Origin: Rhizobiales bacterium 62-17
GTDB taxonomy: Bacteria > Pseudomonadota > Alphaproteobacteria > Rhizobiales > Beijerinckiaceae
Assembly (NCBI GenBank): GCA_001898965.1
Contig: MKVW01000006.1
Coordinates: 174,882 to 238,881 of the forward strand
Direction of reading: 5' to 3'
DNA length: 64,000 nt
Shown in pieces: positions 8,610 through 16,463 of this stretch; positions within the stretch are counted from its first letter, which is position 1; every line of letters begins with the position of its first letter. Position numbers and translations under genes: made by a program. The notes beneath the pieces are model-generated. The model was not told the DNA's origin. It did not search any database and saw only the letters and a program-made list of their open reading frames with translations.

Positions 8610-9404
8610 ATGGCGAAGCAACAGCCTGTTTTGACCCCATCCGCTTGGCGCCCTCTTGTGGTTCCTTTGCTGCTGGTTACGGCTTGGATCGCCTATAGCT
8701 TAGTGCGCGATACGGGAGATTCAGCCACCTTCACGTCGCCCAATGCTTTCGCCGTTGCTGTTGCAAAGGACACAGCCAGTGGTTTTCTGCCAGGGGCTAT
8801 CGCAGCGACTTTGGCGCGGGCGATCGCCGGTTTTCTGATAGGCGCCAGCGCGGGGCTTGCCGTCGGTTTGGCTATCGGTCTTTGGCGGCCGGTTGATCGT
8901 CTGTTGTCGCCAACCATCGACAGTGCGCGCCAAGTGGCTCTCTTCGCGTGGATTCCCTTGCTTAGCGCCTGGCTGGGCAATGGCGAGGCGATGAAAGTGA
9001 GTTTGATCTCGCTTGGCGCATTTTTTCCAGTCGCGCTGGCGACGGCCGTGGCCTGCGCCAACGTTAGTCGCCCCTATCTTGAAGTTGGCCAAGTTTTGGA
9101 ATTGTCGCGTCGCCAGGAGGTGAGCAAGATCATTCTGCCCGCCGCGGCACCGGCCATCGTCGCCGGTCTGGAGCTGGGGCTGAACATTGCATGGCTCGGC
9201 ACGATCGGCGCCGAATATCTGATCGGCACCGGCTATATCAACGGCATGGGCGACGGACTCGGCGCTTATCTCGCGCAGGCGCGGGAATATGCGCGCATGG
9301 ATCGCATTCTTATTGGCGTGATCGCCCTGGCGCTCGTTGGCTTGGCGCTTGATCGCCTCGTTTCATGGTCATCAAGAAAGGTTTTCCCGTGGCACCGGCA
9401 GTAG
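8610..9404 (+). CDS. ABC transporter permease, SsuC/TauC type (second of two)
   Basis: 264 residues, five to six membrane spans, with the coupling loop VLELSRRQEVSKIILPAAAPAIVAGLELGLN. It is a diverged paralogue of the preceding permease and most likely its heterodimer partner. The C-terminal codons overlap the ATPase gene, so the set is tightly coupled. The ATG at 8610 lies 3 bp after the previous stop. Confidence 0.87.
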   Translation: MAKQQPVLTPSAWRPLVVPLLLVTAWIAYSLVRDTGDSATFTSPNAFAVAVAKDTASGFLPGAIAATLARAIAGFLIGASAGLAVGLAIGLWRPVDRLLSPTIDSARQVALFAWIPLLSAWLGNGEAMKVSLISLGAFFPVALATAVACANVSRPYLEVGQVLELSRRQEVSKIILPAAAPAIVAGLELGLNIAWLGTIGAEYLIGTGYINGMGDGLGAYLAQAREYARMDRILIGVIALALVGLALDRLVSWSSRKVFPWHRQ

Positions 9405-10159
9405 CTTTTGGCGCAGCAGACGCAGGCGTCGAGATTCACCAGCTTTCGAAGTGGTTTGCAGTGGATGAAAATCGCGTGCAGGCGCTCGATCGGGTGTCGC
9501 TCACGGTTCAGGATGGCGAATTCCTCACTCTGCTGGGCCCGAGCGGCTGCGGCAAGTCGACTTTGCTGCGCATGCTTGCTGGGCTCGATGTCCCGGATGA
9601 AGGGGATGTGGCGGTTTATGGCGCCCGCGTCGAGAGGCCCTCGCTATCGCGCGGCATCGTCTTTCAGGACCACCGGCTTTTGCCGTGGTTGACGGTGCGC
9701 GAGAACATCGCCCTCAGCTTGCATAAGTCAGGATTGTCGCAGCAAGAGCAGAATGCACGTGTTTCCGAACTCATTGCCCTGGTCGGTCTCATGGGGTTTG
9801 ACAAGGCCAAGCCTTATCAACTTTCCGGCGGCATGTCGCAACGGGCAGCGATTGCTCGCGCTTTGGCGCCACGCCCGCGTATCCTCCTGCTTGACGAGCC
9901 GTTGGGGGCCCTTGATTCCCTCACGCGGACGCGTTTGCAGAATGAGTTGATACGCTTATGGGAAGCCGAGCGGATCACCGTCGTCATGGTGACCCACGAT
10001 GTTGAGGAGGCGGTTTATCTTTCCAGTCGCGTTGTGGTGATGGAGTCACGGCCGGGCCGTATTCAATCGATCATCGATATCGATCTACCTCGTCCACGCA
10101 AGCGTACGGATGTGCGCCTGGTAACGTTGCGGGAGCAAATTTTGGCGAGCCTGGAATGA
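9389..10159 (+). CDS. ABC transporter ATP-binding protein, SsuB/TauB type
   Basis: Walker A GPSGCGKST, Q-loop VFQDHRLLPW, signature LSGGMSQRAAIARAL, Walker B ILLLDEPLGALD and the H-loop MVTHDVEEAVYLS are all present, so this is a complete nucleotide-binding subunit of the nitrate/sulfonate/taurine branch. I chose the GTG at 9389 because AAGAAAGG sits 6-7 bases in front of it; an ATG at 9365 in the same frame would add eight residues and lengthen the overlap with the permease. It energises the heterodimeric permease. Its stop overlaps the ATG of the next small gene. Confidence 0.88.
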   Translation: MAPAVAFGAADAGVEIHQLSKWFAVDENRVQALDRVSLTVQDGEFLTLLGPSGCGKSTLLRMLAGLDVPDEGDVAVYGARVERPSLSRGIVFQDHRLLPWLTVRENIALSLHKSGLSQQEQNARVSELIALVGLMGFDKAKPYQLSGGMSQRAAIARALAPRPRILLLDEPLGALDSLTRTRLQNELIRLWEAERITVVMVTHDVEEAVYLSSRVVVMESRPGRIQSIIDIDLPRPRKRTDVRLVTLREQILASLE

Positions 10160-10455
10160 CGGTCTCGGATCTTTTGCAGCGCCTGAGCAAAGGCGCGAGA
10201 GTCTGGTGGGACAGGCAGGCGCTGCAAGCCGATTGGGAACTGGAACGTCAGATTCGTCTGACCTTTCCGGAAGATGCGGCGGATTACGCCGCATCGCTTA
10301 GTTCGTCGGCCACGCGGGCGATCAAGGCTGCACGCTCAGAGCCCGACTTCAATCCTATTCCGCCGCAACAGCTGTCGCCGGCGCCTGTTCCTGGGCGGCT
10401 AACCGGCTCAGGACCTGCCGCATCATCAGGCCAGGGCGATCGCTGCGGAAACTGA
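10156..10455 (+). CDS. Small protein at the end of the ABC operon, unknown function
   Basis: A 99-residue frame whose ATG overlaps the ATPase stop by 4 bp (ATGA), which argues for translation with the operon. The first 60 residues (MTVSDLLQRLSKGARVWWDRQALQADWELE...) look like a charged helical protein; the last 35 residues overlap the 3' end of the convergent Rieske gene and are low-complexity, Pro/Gly/Ser-rich. I recognise no family. It could be a small accessory subunit of the transporter or redox pair, or an unselected tail end. Confidence 0.5.
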   Translation: MTVSDLLQRLSKGARVWWDRQALQADWELERQIRLTFPEDAADYAASLSSSATRAIKAARSEPDFNPIPPQQLSPAPVPGRLTGSGPAASSGQGDRCGN

Positions 10456-11440
10456 ATTCGCGATAGTCTTCACTTTCCGTGGTGACGATGTCGGAAATCC
10501 AGCCCAGAGCGTCGACATCTTCGACATAGGCCGCATGAGAAGCTTCATAGAGAAACTTGCTCGCTTCTTCATCGTCAAGACCGAAATCACGGCTGTTGAA
10601 CCACCAATAATGCAAGGTGTTCTGCGTTTCCGGTGTGAAGACATGTAGAATGTTGACGCGGAATTCCTCTCGCTCATTGGCGATAGGTTCCGATACGGTG
10701 ATCTTTGCCAATGCCAGATGGCCAGCCGGACCGAAGAACGAGGCTTCGGATAAGCGATCGACCATGCGCCCTTCGAGCTTCATCGGCACAGCGTAGATGC
10801 CGGGCGGTAGCGACTTCTTGAGCTCGCGACGCAGGGAGACGGTGTCTCCATTCTGGCTCACTTCCAGAGGCGAGGTCGCCCATTCCGGCGTGCCAACAGA
10901 GCCGGCATGCAGAAAGGTGAAATGAGTCTGATCGAGCAGGTTCTCATGCATCGCGACATAGTTGGAATGCATATGGAACGACCCGGAGACTGTCTTCCAA
11001 GTGGGTGCGGAAAGAAAGGAGAAATCCGGAATCAGAGCAGGATCGGCTTGCTCGGCATCCCCCATCCAGATCCACACCAGCGGTGCGCGTTCAACGACGG
11101 CGAAGTTGCGGATCTTGATATTGCCGCCCGCATTGGGTGCGCTCGGCACATGCAAGCAGCGGCCGGTACCGTCATAGGTGATGCCGTGATAGCCGCAGAC
11201 GATCGTGTCGTCTTGAAGCTGGCTTTTAGACAGGGGAAAGGAACGGTGCGGGCAGCGATCGTGGAGAGCCGAGATCGAACCGTCCTTCTTGCGAAAGAAC
11301 ACGACGCGGGTTTCGAGCAGGGTGCGCGGCAGCAGGTTTCGCTCAATTTCATGGGACAAGGCGGCGACATACCAGGCGTTGCGAACGAGAGGCGTGGTGT
11401 GATCGGCGTGCTGGCGATGCGAAGCAGCGGCATTGCTCAT
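10355..11440 (-). CDS. Rieske-type aromatic oxygenase, vanillate O-demethylase (VanA)-like
   Basis: 361 residues. The N-terminal Rieske domain has DRCPHRSFPLSKSQLQDDTIVCGYHG (C-x-H ... C-x2-H ligands), and the catalytic domain has ENLLDQTHFTFLHAGSVG, the mononuclear-iron motif with Asp and two His. Length and motif spacing fit the VanA/dicamba-demethylase group, which remove O-methyl groups or hydroxylate aromatics using electrons from a VanB-type reductase. No such reductase is adjacent. It is divergent from a GntR regulator with VanR-like operator palindromes between them. A GGGAG ribosome site precedes the ATG at 11440. Confidence 0.87.
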   Translation of the reverse strand: MSNAAASHRQHADHTTPLVRNAWYVAALSHEIERNLLPRTLLETRVVFFRKKDGSISALHDRCPHRSFPLSKSQLQDDTIVCGYHGITYDGTGRCLHVPSAPNAGGNIKIRNFAVVERAPLVWIWMGDAEQADPALIPDFSFLSAPTWKTVSGSFHMHSNYVAMHENLLDQTHFTFLHAGSVGTPEWATSPLEVSQNGDTVSLRRELKKSLPPGIYAVPMKLEGRMVDRLSEASFFGPAGHLALAKITVSEPIANEREEFRVNILHVFTPETQNTLHYWWFNSRDFGLDDEEASKFLYEASHAAYVEDVDALGWISDIVTTESEDYREFSFRSDRPGLMMRQVLSRLAAQEQAPATAVAAE

Positions 11441-11463
11441 AATCGGGCTCCCTGACCGAGTAA

Positions 11464-11497
11464 TTGGGATCCCATGTAGATTGAGTTTGGGATCCCG
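11464..11497. promoter_or_regulatory. Tandem GntR operator palindromes upstream of the VanA-like gene
   Basis: TGGGATCCCA (11465-11474, perfect palindrome) and TGGGATCCCG (11488-11497) are spaced 23 bp centre to centre, about two helical turns, just upstream of the leftward Rieske start. A half-site TATCCCAAA follows near 11543-11551. The core resembles the known Caulobacter VanR operator ATTGGATCCAAT (established knowledge), supporting control by the adjacent GntR protein. Confidence 0.65.
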
Positions 11498-11656
11498 TCA
11501 ATGCCATTTTTAAATTTTAGAGTGTAATTTTACCCTATTTTGTATCCCAAAACCACCGAGGCGCAGGCTATTTAGCTGTTTTATTGGTTCTTTCAGGCGA
11601 TTTGCGGTATCCAATTGAGCGGCGACTGCTAAGGTTGTTGAGCCGCCGACATCGGC

Positions 11657-11668
11657 TTGGGATCCAAT
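11657..11668. promoter_or_regulatory. Third GntR operator copy at the regulator's own start
   Basis: TTGGGATCCAAT lies 10 bp before the regulator ATG at 11678 and shares the GGGATCC core with the two upstream palindromes. Its position would allow autorepression. Confidence 0.5.
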
Positions 11669-11677
11669 CGAGGAACC

Positions 11678-12436
11678 ATGAAACACGAAGCGGATGTATT
11701 GCAGCGCCTGCGAGATATGATCTTGCAGGGCGATCTGGCGCCGGGGCAGCGGGTGCCGGAAGCGCATGTGGCGGCTTTGCTCGGTCTTTCGCGCACGCCG
11801 GTGCGGCAGGCACTGCCTGTATTGGCGAAGGAAGGCTTGTTGGTGCCCGCTGGCGCGCGAGGCTTTGCCGTGCGGGCCTTCACCAAGGCGGAAATTGCGG
11901 AAGGGGTTGATGCGCGCGGCCTTCTGGAAGGTTATGCGGCTCATGTGTTGGCGCAGCGTGGCGTTGATCCTGAAACGCAGGAACGTTTGCGGGATCTGTT
12001 GGCGCAAGGCGATGCAATCTTCGCCAAACGCCATCTCGTCGCGGCAGACGAGCGTGCTTATGGCGAGATGAATCGTGCTTTCCATGACACCATTGTAGAG
12101 GCCGCGCAGCTGCCGATCGTGAAAGGACTGCTGGAAACGTTAAACCGCATTCCGTTTGCGTCGCCTGAGATGATTGCGTTTGATCGGCTTGGGCTTGAAG
12201 AGATGTATGACGCGCTTTGGTATTCTCATCGTCAGCATCATCAGATTGTCGGTGCGATCGTCGCCGGCGAGGGCGCGCGGGCGGAAAATTTGTTCCGTGA
12301 ACACGTCAACAATCAGATCTACAGCATGTCCCTCCGTGGCGAAGACAATCGTCGTTCGCCAATGGCCAGACCCATGCAACCGCTTGCTGAGACGCGGGTG
12401 CCGCGCTCGCGCAAAAGCAAAGTACCGGGACTATGA
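11678..12436 (+). CDS. GntR-family (FadR/FCD type) transcriptional regulator, VanR-like
   Basis: 252 residues. The N-terminal winged helix contains LRDMILQGDLAPGQRVPEAHVAALLGLSRTPVRQALPVLAKEGLLV, a textbook GntR pattern; the C-terminal all-helical FCD domain includes RAFHDTIVEAA and WYSHRQHHQIVGAIVAGEGARAENLFREHV, with His residues placed to bind a metal or carboxylate ligand. ATG 11678 is preferred over a TTG seven codons earlier because AGGA precedes it and operator copy three lies across the TTG. It probably represses the divergent VanA-like gene until an aromatic acid binds. Confidence 0.88.
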   Translation: MKHEADVLQRLRDMILQGDLAPGQRVPEAHVAALLGLSRTPVRQALPVLAKEGLLVPAGARGFAVRAFTKAEIAEGVDARGLLEGYAAHVLAQRGVDPETQERLRDLLAQGDAIFAKRHLVAADERAYGEMNRAFHDTIVEAAQLPIVKGLLETLNRIPFASPEMIAFDRLGLEEMYDALWYSHRQHHQIVGAIVAGEGARAENLFREHVNNQIYSMSLRGEDNRRSPMARPMQPLAETRVPRSRKSKVPGL

Positions 12437-12567
12437 TGGGTTTCGTAGAAATACTGATGTGTCTCTGGGTGTGATCCTGTATGCAACGTTTCCATGTGAT
12501 GGTGTAATTCCGTCGTCATAAATCCCCGGCATGTGCGGAACGCCAATCACGATAAAAGGGGTGTCGC

Positions 12568-13428
12568 ATGCTGAAAGCAATCTTGGCCAGCGCGTTTCTC
12601 GTCGCTGGAACTCTCGTCGTCGGAGCGCAGACCATCGACAATAGTGCATTAGAAAAATCTGATTTTAGGGCTCATGCGCGCACCTTCGGTTTGGTCTACA
12701 TCCTGCCGCATGCGGTCAACGACAAGTTGGCGACGACGATCGGCGGCATGTTGCGCGAGGATCTGCTGAAGGCGGGTCTGACGACCGAAGCGCTGATGTT
12801 CAATATCCCGCATGTTACTGTCGTCCATATCCATAATTCCGATCCGACGACGCCTGAGAAAATGCTGAAAGTATTGCCGTCCCTGCCGGGTCGGATCGAT
12901 CTGACGCTGAAGACTTTCTATACGACGGAAGCGGCCAAAGACGCTGGTCGGCCGTGGTGGCTTGATCTTGGTATCGTCAAGGAAGGTAAAGGCTACGAGA
13001 AGATGATGGCTTTTAACGTGACGGCCACGGCGGCGCTGGCACCGCTGCGTGATGGCCCGTTGCCGCGCGTTACCGGCCCCGTCTATGCCAAAATGGGCGA
13101 TGCGGCGAAATCTTTGGTCCAGACCATGGGCGTGAGCGGGGTCAACATCATGCAGGATGGCAAGGCGACGTCAGCGCATAATCCGCACAATACGCTTGTC
13201 TACAGCATGGCGCCCTTTACGCCGGCTGTTCAGGCCGCGATGAATGAAACGGCGAAGAACTTCAATCAAGTTCTGCCCAATGGTATCGAAACCACATTTG
13301 CCACGGTCTCGATCGTCGAGCTTGCTTTTGCCGGTAACGTGCTGCGTGAGATTTATCGTATCGATCTCGACTCCGGCTCGGTGCTGGAAATCGCAACGGG
13401 TAAGGCGATGAAGTTGGCTAAAAACTAG
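12568..13428 (+). CDS. Exported protein with two HxT motifs, possible 2H phosphoesterase fold
   Basis: 286 residues with a cleavable signal peptide (MLKAILASAFLVAGTLVVGA). Two short motifs stand out: PHVTVVHIH (His82, Thr84) and PHNTLVYSM (His207, Thr209). Paired HxT motifs each in a beta strand are the hallmark of 2H phosphoesterases, though spacing here (125 residues) is longer than usual and I cannot verify the fold. AAAGGGG precedes the ATG. It is followed by a strong terminator. Role unknown; it could act on a phosphodiester or be a divergent periplasmic protein. Confidence 0.6.
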   Translation: MLKAILASAFLVAGTLVVGAQTIDNSALEKSDFRAHARTFGLVYILPHAVNDKLATTIGGMLREDLLKAGLTTEALMFNIPHVTVVHIHNSDPTTPEKMLKVLPSLPGRIDLTLKTFYTTEAAKDAGRPWWLDLGIVKEGKGYEKMMAFNVTATAALAPLRDGPLPRVTGPVYAKMGDAAKSLVQTMGVSGVNIMQDGKATSAHNPHNTLVYSMAPFTPAVQAAMNETAKNFNQVLPNGIETTFATVSIVELAFAGNVLREIYRIDLDSGSVLEIATGKAMKLAKN

Positions 13429-13460
13429 CTTCAATACTTCGCGTTCCGACGATGCAGGGA

Positions 13461-13496
13461 GCCGCCGCCTCGCTTGCGAGGGGGCGGCTTCTTTTT
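13461..13496 (+). terminator. Rho-independent terminator after the HxT protein
   Basis: GCCGCCGCCTCGC and GCGAGGGGGCGGC form a 13-bp stem with one mismatch and a TT loop, followed by TTCTTTTT. Confidence 0.85.
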
Positions 13497-13610
13497 GATA
13501 TCCCATGCTTTTGTCTGTTGGAGCATGCCTCCCAGGAACTAGCCGAACTTGCTGACAAGCTATAGTCTGACCGGCAACGCAAAAGACGAGAACTCTGGAG
13601 GAGCGCCGCA

Positions 13611-14417
13611 ATGTTGAACTTGGATGGCAAAGTTGTGCTGATTTCGGGAACTGCGGGCGGTCAGGGGCGAGCGGCGGCATTGCAGTTCGCCGCAGTGGGT
13701 GCCCGCGTTTTGGGATGTGACGTCAAGGCGGCGGAGGCACAGGAAACCGTTGATATGGTGCGAAAGGCCGGCGGCACGATGGAGAGTTTCCATCCGGTCG
13801 ATGTCTCGGCGCCTGAAGTGGCGAAAAGTTGGATCGATAAGGCAGTCGAGACATGGGGCACGATCGACGTGCTCTATAACAATGCCGGACAGATGCGGGC
13901 CAAGGGACCGTTCGCCGAGACCTCAATGGAAGATTGGAATCTTACGCTTCAGTATGAATTGACCATGCCCTTCGTCTGCAGCCGCGCGGCATGGCCGCAT
14001 TTCGTGCGCCAGCATCAGGGCCTCATCATCAACACGGGCTCGATTTCCGCGCATGTGGAGCTGATGCCCCTGCGGAGCTGCGCACATGGCGCGACCAAAG
14101 CCGGATTGCTCGGTCTTACACGCATGCTGGCCGCCGAAGGTGCCGTTCATGGCATTCGTGCGATCAGTTTAAGTCCCGGCGTCGTTCGATCGCCGGCAAC
14201 GGCGCGTTTCTGGTCTGGTGAAGACCCGCAGCAGACGGCTGTCGGCGAGGCGCTGCTGCGCAAGATTCCGCTGGGACGCGCAGCGTCATGCGAGGAGATC
14301 GCCAGCGTTGCCGTCTTTTTAGCCTCTCCAATGGCCACCTATATCAACGGCACGGACATCTTAGTTGATGGCGGTTTGCTTGGCGTTGCCCATCACCCTT
14401 ATGTGCCGGCAGGTTGA
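13611..14417 (+). CDS. SDR-family protein with His replacing the catalytic Tyr
   Basis: 268 residues with the Rossmann motif SGTAGGQG (TGxxxGxG type), the NNAG motif in LYNNAGQM, and a C-terminal LVDGG typical of classical short-chain dehydrogenases. At the active site the expected Y-x3-K reads H159-G-A-T-K163, so the general-acid Tyr is His, while Ser144/Ser146 and Lys163 are kept. The codon is CAT, so this is not a translation slip. It may have altered chemistry or bind NAD(P) without standard dehydrogenase activity. GGAGGAGCG precedes the ATG. It stands alone between a terminator and a convergent gene. Confidence 0.85.
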   Translation: MLNLDGKVVLISGTAGGQGRAAALQFAAVGARVLGCDVKAAEAQETVDMVRKAGGTMESFHPVDVSAPEVAKSWIDKAVETWGTIDVLYNNAGQMRAKGPFAETSMEDWNLTLQYELTMPFVCSRAAWPHFVRQHQGLIINTGSISAHVELMPLRSCAHGATKAGLLGLTRMLAAEGAVHGIRAISLSPGVVRSPATARFWSGEDPQQTAVGEALLRKIPLGRAASCEEIASVAVFLASPMATYINGTDILVDGGLLGVAHHPYVPAG

Positions 14418-14431
14418 GAGGCTTTCGGCTC

Positions 14432-16156
14432 TCACCGGATACCGTGGGCTGTGTTCAGCCGTTTCGCTGATAGGCCAGCTGCCTCGAGTTCATCGGTTAG
14501 ACGTTCGGCGATGGCGGACAGCATTTGCATGCGGCCCAGAGCGGCGCGTACATCGATGGCAAATTCGGGGAATTCGCTTTCGAGATAGGTGATCCATTTC
14601 TTGGCAGCAGGGTCGTTACCGCGTTGATGGAGAGCAATGATCCGCGCGATAGCACCGAGCGGTGTTTTGGTGACTGAGGCGCGAAAGGCATGACGCTTGG
14701 CTTCAGACCGGTCGCCGCTGTGATAAGCGTTTAGGAAATAATAGAATTCGAGCCAAGCGGCGTGGTTGTCGGCAATGGCGGAGACTTCATTCAGCAGTTT
14801 CATACCGGATTCAAAATCGCCGCGCAGGATATAGGCGCTGCCAACGCGGCTGCGGATTTCCATCGAATGAGGGTTGAGCGTCAATGCATGTTTGGCGGCT
14901 GCAAAAGCTTCTTCAAATCGGCCGTCGTAGAAACGGGCTAGAAATAGGGCGCGATAGGCTTGCGAAGAATGCTGGTTGAGTTCGACAGCAGTGCTGGCAG
15001 CCTGTAAGGCGCTCTCGATGGTGCTTTCGCCCGTGCCGCCGATAACATAGCCTTTGAGATGGCCATCAATCAGCATCGACGCTTTGAGGGCCTGGCCCAG
15101 GCTCGATTTGGGGTTGGCGGCGACCGTGCGATTGGCACAATCCAGAACCTGCTGAAAGGTCTTGAGCGATGGCGTATTGAAGTATTGATAGCCGTCGACA
15201 ATGCAGGCGAAGCCGATGGTGGTCGTATCCGACAGCGGCATGCGTGCATAGCGATCGGTGAACACAATACCGTAGGTCCGCCCGAGGATGCTGGCGACCT
15301 TCGAGACGAGGGGACGGCGGACATCACCGGTGAAATCAAATGGTAGATGCGCAAAGGCCTGCGACCAGATCACTTGATCGGTTGCGGTGTGCAGCAGGCG
15401 ATAATGGATCGCCAATCGTCCTTCCACCTGGCTAGCATGGGCCTCAAGACGATAATCGGTGCGGCGCTGCTGCGCTTCGGAGCCAAAATCATAGACCCGC
15501 AGAAAGTCGAATCCAGCCAGAGCGGCGAGTATTTCGACATCCAGTGCTCGTGCTTGAGCAGGTTTGACGAGTCTGCCGTCATACTGCAGAGGCGTAATCG
15601 AAATCGACGGCGGTCGCTCCCAGGCCATCGTACCTGTTTCCGCTTCGTCGTCGGCGGGTAAGCGGGAAAGCAGGGGCGGCATCGCGAAACTGGCAATGCC
15701 CAGCAGGAGAATTGCGGCCAACGCCACGAAAGCTGACCGAGGATGTTTCCAGCGGTTGCCGATCGTTGGCTGATTTGCCGGCTGCAAAGCGTGAGAGGGA
15801 AGAGAGGAGTTTTGCCGGGCAATGAATTGGGGTACGTAAGAGCCCTTCGGAAGTTGGATCTCGATCGGGCTGGCGCCGGGGTTTCGGCTGTAGTGAAGGG
15901 TGAGTAGCCGGCGCAGACGGGCGGCTTCCACACGCACCAGAGAGTTGGTTTGCGGATTGAAACTCTCGTTGCGGCCGAAAACGGTGAGAGCGATCGTGTA
16001 GGCCTTCAGACGGGCGGAGCGCCCCTCCAACGTTTCGGTCACGATGTAACGCAGGAAACGCGAGAGGCTGTCCGAGGCTGCGAAGACAGGATCGCTCAAA
16101 ACATAATCGAGCGCGTGAAGGGTGCGCGCTTTATCCCAGCCTGCCTGCGAATCCAA
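14432..16156 (-). CDS. Membrane-anchored winged-helix/TPR regulator-like protein
   Basis: 574 residues in three parts. Residues 1-115 hold a DNA-binding-like module (SDSLSRFLRYIVTETLEGRSARLKAYTIALTVFGR, then RVEAARLRRLLTLHYSR and LPKGSYVPQF) that in this order of bacteria precedes TPR or cyclase domains. A single membrane span lies near 145-170. The rest carries an adenylate-cyclase-associated type region and TPR-like helices (residues about 380-560: SQAYRALFLARFYDGRFEEAFAAAKHALTLNPHSMEIRSRVGSAYILRGDFESG). The TTG start at 16156 follows a GGGGGG stretch; no ATG lies nearer in frame. Signal unknown. Confidence 0.75.
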   Translation of the reverse strand: MDSQAGWDKARTLHALDYVLSDPVFAASDSLSRFLRYIVTETLEGRSARLKAYTIALTVFGRNESFNPQTNSLVRVEAARLRRLLTLHYSRNPGASPIEIQLPKGSYVPQFIARQNSSLPSHALQPANQPTIGNRWKHPRSAFVALAAILLLGIASFAMPPLLSRLPADDEAETGTMAWERPPSISITPLQYDGRLVKPAQARALDVEILAALAGFDFLRVYDFGSEAQQRRTDYRLEAHASQVEGRLAIHYRLLHTATDQVIWSQAFAHLPFDFTGDVRRPLVSKVASILGRTYGIVFTDRYARMPLSDTTTIGFACIVDGYQYFNTPSLKTFQQVLDCANRTVAANPKSSLGQALKASMLIDGHLKGYVIGGTGESTIESALQAASTAVELNQHSSQAYRALFLARFYDGRFEEAFAAAKHALTLNPHSMEIRSRVGSAYILRGDFESGMKLLNEVSAIADNHAAWLEFYYFLNAYHSGDRSEAKRHAFRASVTKTPLGAIARIIALHQRGNDPAAKKWITYLESEFPEFAIDVRAALGRMQMLSAIAERLTDELEAAGLSAKRLNTAHGIR

Positions 16157-16463
16157 AAACCATCCCCCCTTTGATTTGGCTCCGGAAGGTCGTTCCGGAG
16201 TCGTCCAACAGTATCAGAGCCTAGCGTGGCACGATAGTTTTGCTAGAGCTTGGATGACACAATAACATATTGAAACAAAAGGAACTAACTAGTTTCAACG
16301 CAGGTTACAACTAGTTATAACCTACCGCCGCTAAACCTCCCGTCCACAAGCTCACCTCCAACCCGCTGGCGAATGGCCGCGGGCCTCCGGTCGCGCGACG
16401 CGATCAGACAACAAGCCGGAACGAAGCCCGCGTGGGAGCGGGTGGGGGCCAGAGGAGAGCAAG
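16157..16463. promoter_or_regulatory. Intergenic regulatory region between TPR protein and porin
   Basis: This 307-bp divergent region has no coding potential. It holds CTCCGGAA / TTCCGGAG inverted arms (16180-16187 and 16193-16200), and two AACTAGTT palindromes at 16287-16294 and 16309-16316, 22 bp apart. The second extends to a 20-bp near-perfect palindrome, 16303-16322, with GGTTA and TAACC outer ends. These are good operator candidates for the porin. Confidence 0.5.
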
